Notes under the pieces: model-generated
What the model was told of the DNA's origin: nothing
What the model saw: the letters and a program-made list of their open reading frames with translations, nothing else
Database searches by the model: none
Shown: positions 10,680 to 23,900 of the stretch, piece after piece
Layout: every line of letters begins with the position of its first letter
How positions within the stretch are numbered: the first letter of the stretch is position 1
Made by a program: the position numbers and the translations under genes
NCBI GenBank assembly: GCA_963693305.1
Contig: OY855913.1
Coordinates: forward strand, 10,940,701-11,004,700
Reading direction: 5' to 3'
Length of the DNA stretch: 64,000 nucleotides
Origin: Meandrina meandrites
Lineage: Eukaryota; Cnidaria; Anthozoa; Scleractinia; Meandrinidae

Positions 10680-11006
10680 GCAGTAAGCTTCTAAATAACA
10701 TTTTGCTTTTATTTATTAATGACTTTTAGGAAAGGGAAGAAAGGGCATACGACCCCCAAAATACCTGCAACACCCATTTTGCCCCTGGATGACGAATGTG
10801 TACTCCTTAGTTCTACAGTCAAGTGTGCTTTTTGAATGTTACCTTTTTTATTTGTTTTTGTCCCTTATTTATCCGTTTTGTTTATATTTTATACTATCTT
10901 CGGTTGCGCACGACCAAATTATTTTTGTTTGCTTACATTTCTCAATATATTTTAAATCGCTTATTCCATTAAATATGCTATCTTGTAAAATGCATTATAT
11001 ATTCTA

Positions 11007-14000
11007 ATGATCACGTTTAAATTTCTATCGCTTAACGTTAGAGGCTTAAAAAACCAACGGAAAAGACGAAGCATCTTCTCTTTTCTCAAGGACCAAAAAT
11101 GCGATGTTTATTTACTTCAAGAAACGTTCTCTGAACCGCGAGATGAATTAATCTGGAAATCAGAATGGAGAGGTGTCATGTTTTTCTCGCATGGAACTAA
11201 TCACCAAAAAGGCGTTTGTATTTTATTCAATCCTTTGTCCGATATTCAAATAGAAAGTTCCTATTGTGATCCCGAAGGGAGAATCGTGCTAATTAATATC
11301 TGCTTCAAGACGATAAATTTTTCCATCTGTAATATTTATGCACCGAATGCTTTAACAAGTCAGCAAAATTTCGTCAAAACTTTGAAAGAGGTATTAATGT
11401 CGAAATCATGGTTGTCGAATTTGATTATAGGAGGTGACTGGAATGTCTCACTTCAGGCCATCGATAAACAAGGCGGTATCCATTGGAAGCCAACTGCCTA
11501 CCGCCATCAAATTGTCGCTATGATGGAAGAACTGGACTTGTCTGATGTTTTTAGAAAAATGTATCCAAACAAGAAGAGTTTTACTTACGAGTCTGCCGCA
11601 CGAAATTTAAAATCACGGATTGATTTTTTTCTCGTTGCGAAGTCTATTGCTTGTCAAGTCGCTGAAGTGGGCACAAAAACTTCAATCGCGCCGGACCACA
11701 AAGCTGTTAAACTAAGAATCAATCTCGCAAACATCAAGCGAGGTCCAGGCCTTTGGAAATTTAATATCTTGCTACTAAAAGATGAAAATTTTGTCAATTT
11801 AATAACATTCATCTATCCTGATATTATCAAAAAATATTCTGATTTAGAAGATCCAAAACTGAAATGGGAACTCATCAAAATGGAAATCCGAAGACTCACC
11901 ATCTGTTATGCTAAAAACAAAGCAAGGAAATCACGCGAAATCGAAAACGAGCTTACGAAGCGCCTAGACATCTTGGATGAAAAAGTTCATTCTGGTGAGT
12001 GTACCACGGATGCCGAGCAAAAAGAACACGAGTATTTGAAAACTGAACTTCGCAGTATTCACGAGAAAAGGGCCGAGGGAGCAATTTTTCGCTCCAAAGT
12101 CCGCTAGATCCAAGAAGGGGAAAAACCAACAAATTACTTCTTTAATATGGAAAGGAGAAACTTCAATAAAAAAATCATATCAGAACTTGCAACCCCAGAG
12201 GGTTATGTAACTAACGACGAGAAACAAATAATGGAGGAAATAAAATCGTTCTACGAGAACTTATACAGTTCATCCAAAAATGCAACAAATGAGGCCTTCC
12301 AAGAGTTTACTGGCTCCATAAGTCAACATATTCCAATGCTATCACAAGACCAGTGTAATGAAATTGAAGGAGTATTAACTTTAGATGAATGCTGGGCAGC
12401 CCTGAAATCGATGGGGACTGGAAAGTCTCCTGGTGAAGATGGATTTACCGTCGAGTTCTATAGGTGTTTCTTCGACATTTTAGGTAACGATCTTTTGAAT
12501 AGCTTAAATGCAGCGTATGAAAATGGTGAGATGTCTATCTCCCAACGCAGGGGAGTAATAACACTGATTCCAAAAGAGAACTCCGACCCACGTGAGCTAT
12601 CGAATTGGCGACCTATTACATTGTTAAATGTAGATTATAAAATTGCATCCAAAGCTATAGCCTCAAGAATAGAAAAATTTCTTCCACTTTTAATCAACAG
12701 CAATCAGACTGGATTCATGAAAGGCAGGTATATTGGGCAAAATATTAGATTAATAAACGATATCATGGAACAAACGGAACTTCAGGGTATCCCTGGTATA
12801 CTTCTCTTATTGGATTTTAGGAAAGCTTTCGATACAATAGAATGGGGCTTCATTCAACAAACCTTAAGGCTCTTTAATTTTGGATCTTGTTTAAGACACT
12901 GGGTTAAAACACTATATACGAACTCCGAAAGTACAGTTCTGCATAATGGCTTCACAACAGATTTCTTTAAGCTATCAAGGGGAGTCAGACAAGGGTGCCC
13001 TCTCTCCCCGTACCTTTTTATTCTAGGGGTGGAAATATTGGCTACGAAGATTAGACATGACGATAATGTAGAGGGGATTAAGGTGTTTCAAACAGAGCAC
13101 AAGATCAGTCAATTTGCGGACGATACCACTCTTTTTCTCAGAAACTTAAACTCGGTACAAAACTCGATAACTTTGGTTGATCAATTTGGTGACATTTCAG
13201 GTCTCTCGTTAAACGTGGAAAAAACAAAAGCTCTATGGTTAGGCCCTTGGAGATTTAAAAGCTCGAAGCCGTTTGGCCTAAAGTGGACTACAGACCCAGT
13301 AAGAGCTCTGGGTATCTTCATCTCTTATGATGTAAAAGAAAACAATAAAAAAAATATTGATCGGAAAATTGACAACATGACAACAAAATTAGACATCTGG
13401 AGGGCCCGGTGCCTGTCCCTCCTTGGCAAATGCCTTGTGGTAAAGTGTTTGGGTATTCCTAACTTGATTTATTCCGCGTCGATGCTTTCAATGCCTAACA
13501 CCTATGTTCCCTCGATTAAGGATGCCATCTTCAAGTTTATCTGGAATAACAAACGAGATAAAATAAAAAGAGACGTAATGTACCAAGATTATCCTAAGGG
13601 TGGTTTACGCGCCCCGAACATCGATATATTGTTTAAGTCCTTAAATTTAGCTTGGATTCAAAGACTTCTGACTGAAGATCCACTCTCGTCCGAAACTTGG
13701 AAATCAATTCCGAACCACTTCTTTAATAAGTATGGTGGTCTCGCCTTTCTTCTCCGCTGTAATTATGACAAAATGCTTTTAGAGAAATCCGGACTTCCGC
13801 TGTTCTACAGACAAATCCTGGTGAATTTTTTAGAACTTAATATATATACCAATCCAACAACGGCTCAGACCTGCTTTTGTTCAACAACAAGAAAATAAAA
13901 ATTGATGGTAACTCAATATTCTACCCTGACTGGGTAGAAAAAGAAGTCCTATCAATCCAAGATCTTCTGGATCACAATAGAAAGTTTCTTTCTTTTCAAG

Positions 14001-14687
14001 TGTTTCAAGAAAAATACAACATTAAATGTAGTTTTTTAAAGTATTTTCAAATCCTCTCAGCGATACCAAAATATCTATTTGAAAAGGCGAGGCAACACTT
14101 TGTATCAACTGTCTAACTCTACTGTTATAGACTTAGCCAAAATGAAATGTAAAGACTATTACTGGCTCTATGTCAATGCGACCGATGTAGAACCTACCGG
14201 CCAAAAGAAATGGCAGACAGAACTTAAACTGGAAAATTTTAGGTGGGATCTGGCTTTTACTCAGATAAGTAAAACTTGCAAAGAAACAAAACTTAGAGAA
14301 TTTAATTATAAACTACTTCACAGAACAATTGTTACAAAAAAGGAACTATATACTTATGGAATTGAAATGGACTGCAAATGCATTTATTGCAATAGACCCG
14401 ACTCCATTCTACATTCTTTCGTCGAGTGTGAAGTATCTAAGTCCTTCTTTGACAAAGTTATTTCATGGTTTAATAACACAAACTTTTCGGAATTTTCACC
14501 AACAGTGGCTGAAATTCTCTTTGGAATCTGGAATTGCGGAAACGACAAAAAGCTAACCAAATTTAATTACTGCTTATTATTTGCCAAATTTTTCTTATAT
14601 CACCAAAAGCGTAATTTAAAGCAATGTAACTTTAATGAATTCATTATCAAACTACTCTTCAAACTTCAACTTGAAAATTTTCTTTAA
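11007..14687 (+). pseudogene. LINE ORF2: endonuclease-reverse transcriptase, disrupted
   Basis: The first part (11007-12107) is an apurinic-type endonuclease: SLNVRGL at the N-terminus, LLQETF (catalytic Glu), CNIYAPN, GGDWNV, SRIDFFL and APDHKAV (catalytic Asp-His). A TAG at 12105-12107 interrupts the linker where related proteins have a Trp codon. The frame resumes unchanged to 13898 with the reverse transcriptase: NWRPITLLNVDYKI, LLLDFRKAFD, RGVRQGCPLSPYLF and the catalytic FADD. Near 13870 the frame shifts by one, continues in 13877-14116, and shifts back near 14090. The last part (to 14687) has a CKCIYC...H...C cluster like the C-terminal zinc knuckle of L1 ORF2. Catalytic residues remain, but the protein cannot be made in one piece. 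Confidence 0.92.
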
Positions 14688-14987
14688 TTTCCAACCTGAA
14701 AGGAGAAAATGCTTCTCTCTCAGACTCGTTATTATAAGGATTAGTGATTAACCCGTTTTGTTTGTAATTAAATTTGTCAATTGTAATTTAAGTACAGTAA
14801 ACTATTTTTGGAATAATCTGTATCATATGTATAAGCCGTAATTATCAGTAGTATATCTTAATTGTATGTAAACAATAATTCTGTAAGTAATTTATTGTAA
14901 TTTTAGCAACTATCTTTCTTTTCCCTCTCCTTTTTCTGTGTATTCAATTTTTATGTAAAGGTTGTGAGTTATCAATAAAGTTCATTT

Positions 14988-15023
14988 AAAAAAAAAAAAT
15001 AATAATAATAATAATAATAATAA
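14988..15023 (+). repeat. LINE 3' tail: A tract plus (AAT)n
   Basis: The tail follows the AATAAAGTTCATTT end of the element directly. An A-rich run and nine or so AAT units mark the priming end of retrotransposition. Confidence 0.8.
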
Positions 15024-15039
15024 AAGAAAGAGTAACATT

Positions 15040-15930
15040 GACCCTTGGATTATTTAAGGTAGTCCGTGGACCGGGGGTCCGGCAGTGTTTTCAACTCACG
15101 TATATTTTCGACTCCAGAGTCGTGTCATCATCGTGACACTAGAGCATTGATTTTTACGCAGATATGAAAAATAAATCTGCTACATTCCACCACTTTAATC
15201 TCAAAAACATGCAGTTGAACAGTAAATATCCTCTTGAAACCTGCACCATTGTTGGACCTGTTGTAACCAGAAATACAATCAACAAATTAAAACCTGATAC
15301 TAAAAAACCAAGCACTCTATTCTTTAACGAGACAAAGTAATAAAGCTGTTGTTATCATACATCCTACAATTACGCTAATTAAAATTATACAAGACAAGAC
15401 ACTCTGAAGAGATTTTAGAACTTCATTAATCCACTAAAAAAAATTAAACCTGCTTTTCTCGCTCAATCAAAGTTGCGTTAAACTGTAGCATGACAATCAA
15501 AACTCCCATCTCACGGCTTAATCTCAACTCTAGCATCTCAGTACAATCTTGTCACAAATTAAAGGTCAGAATGTTATTTTACAAACCTTCCAGCATGTCT
15601 GTATTTTTTCTTAATAAGCCCTTTCCCGCCACAGATTATGATTTTTTTTTTTTTTGGGGGGGGGGGGGGGGGGTGGGGGTATGTGCATGCATGAAATTTT
15701 TTTTCTCGCTCCAAACGGCTGCATGAATTTTTGTTTTGTGGTTGAATGTAGTTGGAAAAGTAGGCATTACATTGTAAATCATTTATTGCAAAGGGTCTGT
15801 GAAAGAACCTTTGAACAAATATTATTTTTTATCTTTTAAAGAGTTTTTGACTGACCTATAAAATGCAGTATATATGTACATCTACAGTTAGCTCCCGCCT
15901 AGCAGACGCCTCTATATTATGGACAGGAGT
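15040..15930. other. Non-coding, G-run at 15653-15674
   Basis: No gene is seen. A T/G homopolymer block (15640-15680) creates spurious glycine-rich frames. Confidence 0.5.
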
Positions 15931-15934
15931 TGAA

Positions 15935-16780
<846 letters not shown>

Positions 16781-16857
16781 ATAAAGCCCCCAGCCCCTCC
16801 CTCTGCCTACCTCCCTCAGGGCCTGTTTATAATAAGTTCTTCCAACCTGCAGTTTAA

Positions 16858-17499
16858 GGACGTTCGCGCTAATTGTTTATGCGCATCCTTACTGCGCACG
16901 TAATTCCTGTCGCAACGCTACGCCACGTCATGCATCGAGCGCGCGCACTGAGGAAACTTTCCAACCACATATAGGGTGAGTAGCCATTGCGATAACTTCG
17001 CTTGCAGTTTGCTAGCTTAAATGGTCGGTGACCCCAACTTTTTTCTTAACAGATCACATTTGATAACCATTATCTACGTTTTGTGAGAAAATGAAAAAAA
17101 TCTATCGATTAAAAGGTTGATTTTTTTGTCCCACGCACGTTTGATCTTTTCGTTTTGTCGTACGACTGGTTCAAATGCCTCTTCCAGGGCTACGTTTTGC
17201 ATAAAAGATGGCAACATTTGAAATTATTTACGCAACAGACGCACTTCTTCAAAATATCACCAAGATCGTTTCCCTCCGTATTCTCATCAACGATAATTTA
17301 AACTACAAACCTTGAAAGCCGTGCAAAATTACGTGCGCCAATTTTTCAAAATCAGGGTAGTTTTCTACAGACTTTATCTCTGAAACGAAGTCGGTGACCC
17401 CCACTTTTTTTGTTATTTCTGACACAAGTAACTCATTATCCGTCCTCAGTAAAAATTTTAGAAAAATCTATCGACTAGAAAATTTTCGCGCGAACGTCC
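16858..17499. mobile_element. TTAA-flanked non-autonomous element (GGACGTTCGCGC termini)
   Basis: The left end GGACGTTCGCGC and right end GCGCGAACGTCC are inverted. TTAA sits on both sides (16854-16857 and 17500-17503), the signature of piggyBac-type insertion. Inside, two ~95-bp direct repeats start at 17023 and 17390 (TCGGTGACCCC(A/C)ACTTTTTT ... ATCTATCGA). No transposase is present. Confidence 0.82.
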
Positions 17500-17503
17500 T
17501 TAA

Positions 17504-17930
17504 TAAACCCGTACGTTGCGACCTCGCCTGTTCTTCCTCACATTGACACGGCGTGAAAATGTTAACATGGCGGGAAAAAATATGTTGACGTGGCGGGAAC
17601 ATTCCGGCGGCCTCACAAAGCCAGAATGCACTTTCCCCACCACGAGACAAAAACGCAAAGGCTTTTGCGATCAGATCAGAAGTAAAACAATGATTTTGAG
17701 GTACCTAAAAGTTCATTTATCAATTTACCGTCAATGTGCTTTTAATATTTCTCTCCTTTTCCCGGGTGCCTATGGCTCAGACTTTATTTGTTGAACATTA
17801 TACTTTTTTAGCAAAATACTTTCTATATAAAAGCATCCTCGTCCCCGCATAAAGCTGCCACTTCCGGTTACAGCGGCAGTGTGAACCTTGAAAACGAGGC
17901 CAGCCAGGCTAGGTTACTTCCGCAAAACAA
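17504..17930. promoter_or_regulatory. 5' flank of TRAPPC11, presumed promoter
   Basis: The 430 bp between the TTAA element and the TRAPPC11 start carry ETS-like ACTTCCGG (17860-17867) and ACTTCCG (near 17916) sites. A YY1-type AAGATGGCGGC overlaps the ATG. No TATA box is placed suitably. This is the usual look of a housekeeping promoter; the transcription start is not determined. Confidence 0.5.
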
Positions 17931-17941
17931 AGATGGCGGCG
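17931..17941 (+). promoter_or_regulatory. YY1-like element overlapping the TRAPPC11 start codon
   Basis: AGATGGCGGCG (preceded by CAAA) matches the AAnATGGCGGC consensus that YY1 binds around start codons of housekeeping genes. Binding in this organism is inference. Confidence 0.45.
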
Positions 17942-20900
17942 GCCAGCGAGTTTCCAACAGAGCTGGCGACTCGGCCACTTGGGCTTATAGCTCTAATGGG
18001 GCTTGATATAAATCAGAAACCTTTACATAAAGCCATCTGGGAGTCTTTCTCTGTCAATAGGCATCCTGAGAGAGTTCCACTTTCTTTCAGACTTCTGCCA
18101 ATTGATCACGAGTTTCCCAAAGCCAAGTCAAAGGTGACTCTTCAATTCACTCTTTTGATTTTCCATATTGTTTTAGGCCCAAGATTGTAGTTGGCAACTC
18201 ATTATGGCTGAGAACAAGTTTTCTGTTGTTTGCATTTTGTAGCGGTCTACATATGAGTGGTATTTACCGAAGGGTATCCTGAAGACAAAATGGATGCACA
18301 AACATCTCTATCTTACTCCAGCTGTGGTAGTGATGTTTTATGAGCTGGACTGGGATGATACACAGTGGAGGGACAAACAAGCTGAATGTGCTTCAAAACT
18401 GGAAAAAGTCAGGTACTTTTAAGAAGGAAATTATTATCCAAGGCATATGCAAAATTTAAGACAAATATCCCAAATATTATTGTTATTATTATTATTGTTA
18501 TTATGCACCAGTCATTTGAAATCCCCGATCCCCCCCCTCGGGCATGAGCGGGGTAAAAGCGGGGATTTCACTTCAGATTCACTCCATTTTGGTTCCCTGT
18601 TAGGTGGGGGATGCACCAGAAATCACGGCCTTCGCATGCCGGACCGGGGAATAAGCGGGGCAGTCACTCCGGCCATGCTCAGCGGTTTGAATTATTTATG
18701 TTGACTCACTCGGTCGATCAGTTACTTTGCAGTATTTCACTTCAATTCGCTGCCTAATAGCGCAAAGTAAAAATTGTTTTGTAAAGTGTCATACCAGAAT
18801 TCAAAGAAGGCTATATTGGCAGAAGATATTCAAAGTCTGGTGACGACGAAAGGTAGGCTTATTTCAATGATATGGTATTGATAAGTATAGATAAAACCAA
18901 ATTGATTGCAAGGCTGGTACTACAGCAAAAGGGCAACATTTATTGGCCAATATTTCAACTAGCAGAGCTAGTCTTCTTCAGGGCCAGTACAATGCAAAAC
19001 TAACGGCTCTAAAATTTCTAAAAAAATTTTTATTATTAATAAGTATGCTTGAGTCATTCCAGACGTCAGAAGAGTTTCAGTTTGCTGTGATCTTGCATTT
19101 TGTAACATCAAGTTGTAAAACAGAAAAAGTTTTTAATGACCTTTATTAAAAATAAAAAGTTGATTTGGCAATAGTCGTCTTCTTCCTTGTCCATCGAGGG
19201 GCCTTTGCAAGTGTATTGCTAACTACTCTGAAATAAACGTGTTAATTTCACGGCTACCAACGTTTTTATCTTCCCTTTTTTTCATCCATTATTGCGCTTG
19301 GCAAAAACAAGTTTTGTACAAAAGATTACTTTTTTATAGCATGTGTGTGGATCATGTGGGGGCGGGGGAGTTCACCATTCACTTTTCTCCCGGGGACCGG
19401 GGACTTCACCTGCCTTCACTTGCAAAAAAAGTGAATGCCCCGCCCATGCCCGAGGGGGGGGGGAGGCGGGGGTTTCAAATGACTGGTGCATTGTTATAAT
19501 TGTTATAATTATTATTATCAGGGCTGACATTAAGTTTTTTAGCAGCCTGAAAACAATACCATTTAATTAGTTTCTGACGAAAATGAAACAAAAAACTCAA
19601 GAAGGTTTAAATGATAATAATAATAAATAATAATAATAATATAATAGTAATAATAATAATAATAATAATAATTAGTACATACCACACAAGTGAATAGTGC
19701 TTTTTGCATGCTCTGATCGGTTCACCCCGAACTGATTAGCAAAGTACTATTCACCTGTGAGCAGCTGAAGAGAAAGAAAATGGCTTCCCATGTCGTTTTG
19801 GGTACCGAAAATAAAGTTTTGGTCCCCTAGTTATTCAACTTGTGTGGTATATACTAAAACAATTATTTACCTCTGCCAGTATTGGTGAAAGTGGTGGATA
19901 TTATTACCTTGCCGCTTTGTAGCTCAGTAAATATCCACCACTATTCACCTCCACTTCAGTAAATAATTTTTTGTTACCTACATGTAGGGTTTCAAAGAAT
20001 TTTCAAATTTCAACTCTTTTGCTTGTATCAGGCCATGCCAATGTACATGATAGTTTATTTGTTTAACAATCTGTTTCTTTCCCCGAGCAGGAGCAGCCTT
20101 CAAGACCAGAACACCAAGGTAGCAGTGGTGCTGATTCAAAAGAATGCACCTCTTCCACCTGGTAAGGCACAAAAACAATGCTACTGGTAGGCAAGGCAAC
20201 TTTTCATTGCTTTTCTTCTTTCTTCTTCTTTATTATTTTTATATGCATTTTTCACAATGGGCCATACGGTGGCCTAATGGTTCGTGCGCTGGATTCTGGA
20301 TCAAGTGGTCCAGGTTCAAGCACTGGCTGGGTCATTGTGTTGTGTTCTTGGGCAAGACACTTAACAGTGCCTCTCTCCACCCAGGTGTATAATTGGGTAC
20401 CAGTGAATTTACACGTACTGCATTGAAACAGATATTGATAATTGGAAATATATGACCAGTCAGTGAATTTTAACATTAAATTTTATTGATTGCCATTCAT
20501 TTTTATTGATTTGTCATCATTGTCAATAGCAATCAATAACAGTGTTATTAGCTCATTGATTGGTTGATACAATAAATATCAATTGTTACTAACAATATCA
20601 CCTTTTTTCCATTTTTATAAAACATGTAGAAAATCAATGAAGAAAGTGATCTATCATAAGAAAAACTGCAGTCACTTAGTATTCAAGAGAGTTAAATCTA
20701 AGTGCCCACCAGTGCTGTAATGGCCCATTTTCTTCCCTAGTGAATGTCCCTAAAGTGTTTTGTTGTTTTGTTAGGTGATGATTTACAGGCGCTGGAAAGA
20801 GCAGCCACACTGTGCAGTGCATGTGATTTGTCAGCCAAATCTCTGTTTGTCCTTCCACATACAGATCATTTGATTGGTTATACAATCAGGTAACATTATT

Positions 20901-23900
20901 TAGAAAGAAGATAGAATTATATATATCTTATCAACCAGGTTGGGAGGTGTGGTGGCCTAATGGTTAGTGCGCTGGACTTCGGATCGAAAGGTCCAGGTTC
21001 GACCCTTGGCCGGGGCACTGCACCGTGTTCTTGGGCAAGACACTCTACTCTCATAGTGCCTCTCTCCACCCAGGTGTATAAATGGGTACTGGCGAATTTA
21101 CTGCTGAGGGTAACCCTGCGATGGACTAGCGTCCCATCCAGGGGGAGTAGAAATACTCCTAGTCGCTTCATGCTACGAAAACTGGGATAAGCTCTGGCCT
21201 TTTTGTCCACCAGGCTCATATGCAGACTTAACCTATCAACCAGGTTTGGCATGAATGCCATGCTGGAAGAATATCCACCGTTGGCAGCATTCTGAATAAA
21301 AGGGGGTCCTTGGGTCAAAACCCTGACAAGATCAGTTACCTGAACTGATAAATGTTAATTAAAATAGAAAGCTTCAATCCTGATGCTTTGGCGAGGTTCA
21401 CATCTATTGAAATTACTTTTTGACACCATGCATTTACCCCCTAAGGCAAATGATCATTTTTCATAAATTAAAAAATATATATATAAATCAGATTTTCATG
21501 TATGATATTAATAGCATTTGAAAGGTATCTGGTATTAGTAAATTTCAAAAAACACTTAAACAATAATGAAGGTCATAGTTTAGTGTGGGTGGGTTAGCTT
21601 TTATATATTTTTACTGATACACTTTATCTCAATAATTATATTTAATATTTTTATTATTATTTTAGTTTTATTAGTTTATTTTCAGCTTATCATTATCATG
21701 AGCTTTCTACATGACTGAGCCTCTGGCTCGGTAATGGAGGGCAACCTCGTCCCGTGTCCTGATGTAAATAAATTTATTGATTGTTTGAAATGGGTTAAAG
21801 CATTAAAAAGAAAAAGGTTCAAAAAGTTGTTTATCCCCGTATGTACTACTAGTAGATAATAACACCCCTAAACTGTACATCTTATTGTATAGCTCTCAGT
21901 GCATACAAATATGTATCAAAACACTGAGCTAAATACTATACTATAACTTATGAACCTGAGTAAGCTTGGATTATAAGAGATGTATATTTGCAAAAAAGAT
22001 AAGATTGAAAAAGGACTGTAGAAACTTCTTTTTTACAAGCAATAAAATGTCATAATTAGGTGATTTTAGTCTTTGGCCTCTTTGCTATCTTAGTGCGTAA
22101 TAAATACACAGTCAAATAATGTACTGTAAGATTTTTTAACATGAAGTCATGAACACTAAAGGACTGAAGGATGGAGTTTCCAGTGGTAATCATTGCAACA
22201 TTAGCTTGAATTTTGTTTTTTTGATTTTATGAATATGAACAACATGGTTCTTTTCTTCATAAGGTTGGAGAATGCTTTCTATGATTTAGCACAAAGTTAC
22301 TACCATGGAGAATGTAGAAGAGTTAAGGCACACAAGGTCAGGTTTGAATGTTGCTCCTGGTCAAGTTCATGCTTGTTTAGAGCAGTTTTCAATCAGGTGT
22401 CACAAAACCAAAACACCAGTCATCACTCTAACCTATTATAAATGACCAACACAGAGTGAGACAATCCAGTGAACCAATCAAAATTGAAAGCAGTTACATG
22501 TATCCAATGCAAAGTGTGGAAAAATATGCACAAGCAAGTCAGGATTTGTTTTTTTCTGATCGGACAAGAGAGTGGTGTGAACTTTTGAAACCAATCACTA
22601 AGGATGGAGTGATTTTCACTTGGGTGTCAAATGTAATTCCCATTTGCTTTGGTTTTGCTTACTTTACTTGCACCACTATCTCGACCAGTCAAAAGTGAAA
22701 CCAAAACTAACCATGTCCTGTTCATGCACATTTTCTCACATTTCATGCCGGCCACATCATACTTGCTTTGAGGTTTGATTAGTTTCACTGGATTATCTGC
22801 ATCCTCAGAGACGTAGGGGCAGTTAAGCAGAGTGAAATGAGGTAAACCAGCAGAAATCGTAGTGGTGAAAAGTTTTCAAAAAAAGTGGGAAGAGCCCCTG
22901 GAAAACAAATCTCTCCAGACCTTTTCCAAACAGCCCTGTGAAAGCTGGCTCCTGATTGAGCAGAAAAGATCCTTTGTATTATTCTCCCCAATCGACAAAC
23001 AGTCACTTCATAGTCACTTTTGTTCTCGTTGCAGGAATTTCTTAACAAGGGAACTCATCAGGTAAGTATAATGTAAAGAAGCAAACACTTAAAATTGCCT
23101 TAAATTGGCTTCTTTCTAACTTTGAGTTTCCCTTACAGTTCTCCTGTAAACAACTCAGGATCTAGTGGGGAAGACAGGAGGGTGGGAGCCCAGGTGAAAA
23201 GGGCGGGGGGTAGGATAAGAGAGGGAGGGGAGTAGGAGTCCTGAGGCGGCAGGAACCGGAAGTAATTCACAAAAAAATTTGGAACATTTTGTTACATTTC
23301 ACAATAGAAATCAGACAAATAGGGGGGGGGGGGGGGGGGATTCATTACGGAACCAGGAGTAAAAAATTCTGGAAGTGGAAGGTTCAGATCCCCCTGTCTC
23401 CCACTATCTAGACTGGAGGAAAAAATTACCACACAACTTATTAAAAATAGAAAACTGAAGCATTCTACTGTTATTATTATGACAAGATTCATTGCATAAA
23501 GAAACTGGCTTATTGTCTGTGTTGTGTTTTAGCTGCTGTTGGTACGACACCAGTTTAAGGTTGCCTTCTTCAATGAGCTACGACAGGATCCTCACTCTGC
23601 TATCAAGTAAGTCCATGTAGTGATGTTTGCATTCTACAAATTATCTGCAAACTTAATGCTTAATGTGGGTAAAGGCATCATTTCCATGAATTTGTGAACT
23701 GTATTTTACAAGTCCCTCCCAACTTAGTTAACCAAGCAAACAACACAAGTGCAAACAATCTCTAAACCCAGGCAAGATCACATCAAAATAGTAGATTGGT
23801 GTAATAATATACAAAACTTGTTTACAGACACTACCGACAAGCCTACAGTCTCCTTGGAGAGCTCAAGACAAGTGACATCAATATGCTAGAAATTAAAGTT

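Larger units (their letters stand above)
9700..15025 (+). mobile_element. L1-like (L1/Tx1-type) non-LTR retrotransposon, near full length, inactive
   Basis: A coiled-coil ORF1 is followed about 330 bp later by ORF2 with an APE endonuclease and a reverse transcriptase. The 3' UTR ends with AATAAA at about 14974, an A tract and an (AAT)n tail at 14988-15023. ORF1 is intact; ORF2 carries one in-frame stop and two frameshifts. The 5' limit is approximate. The tail and intact ORF1 suggest a fairly recent insertion. Confidence 0.9.
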
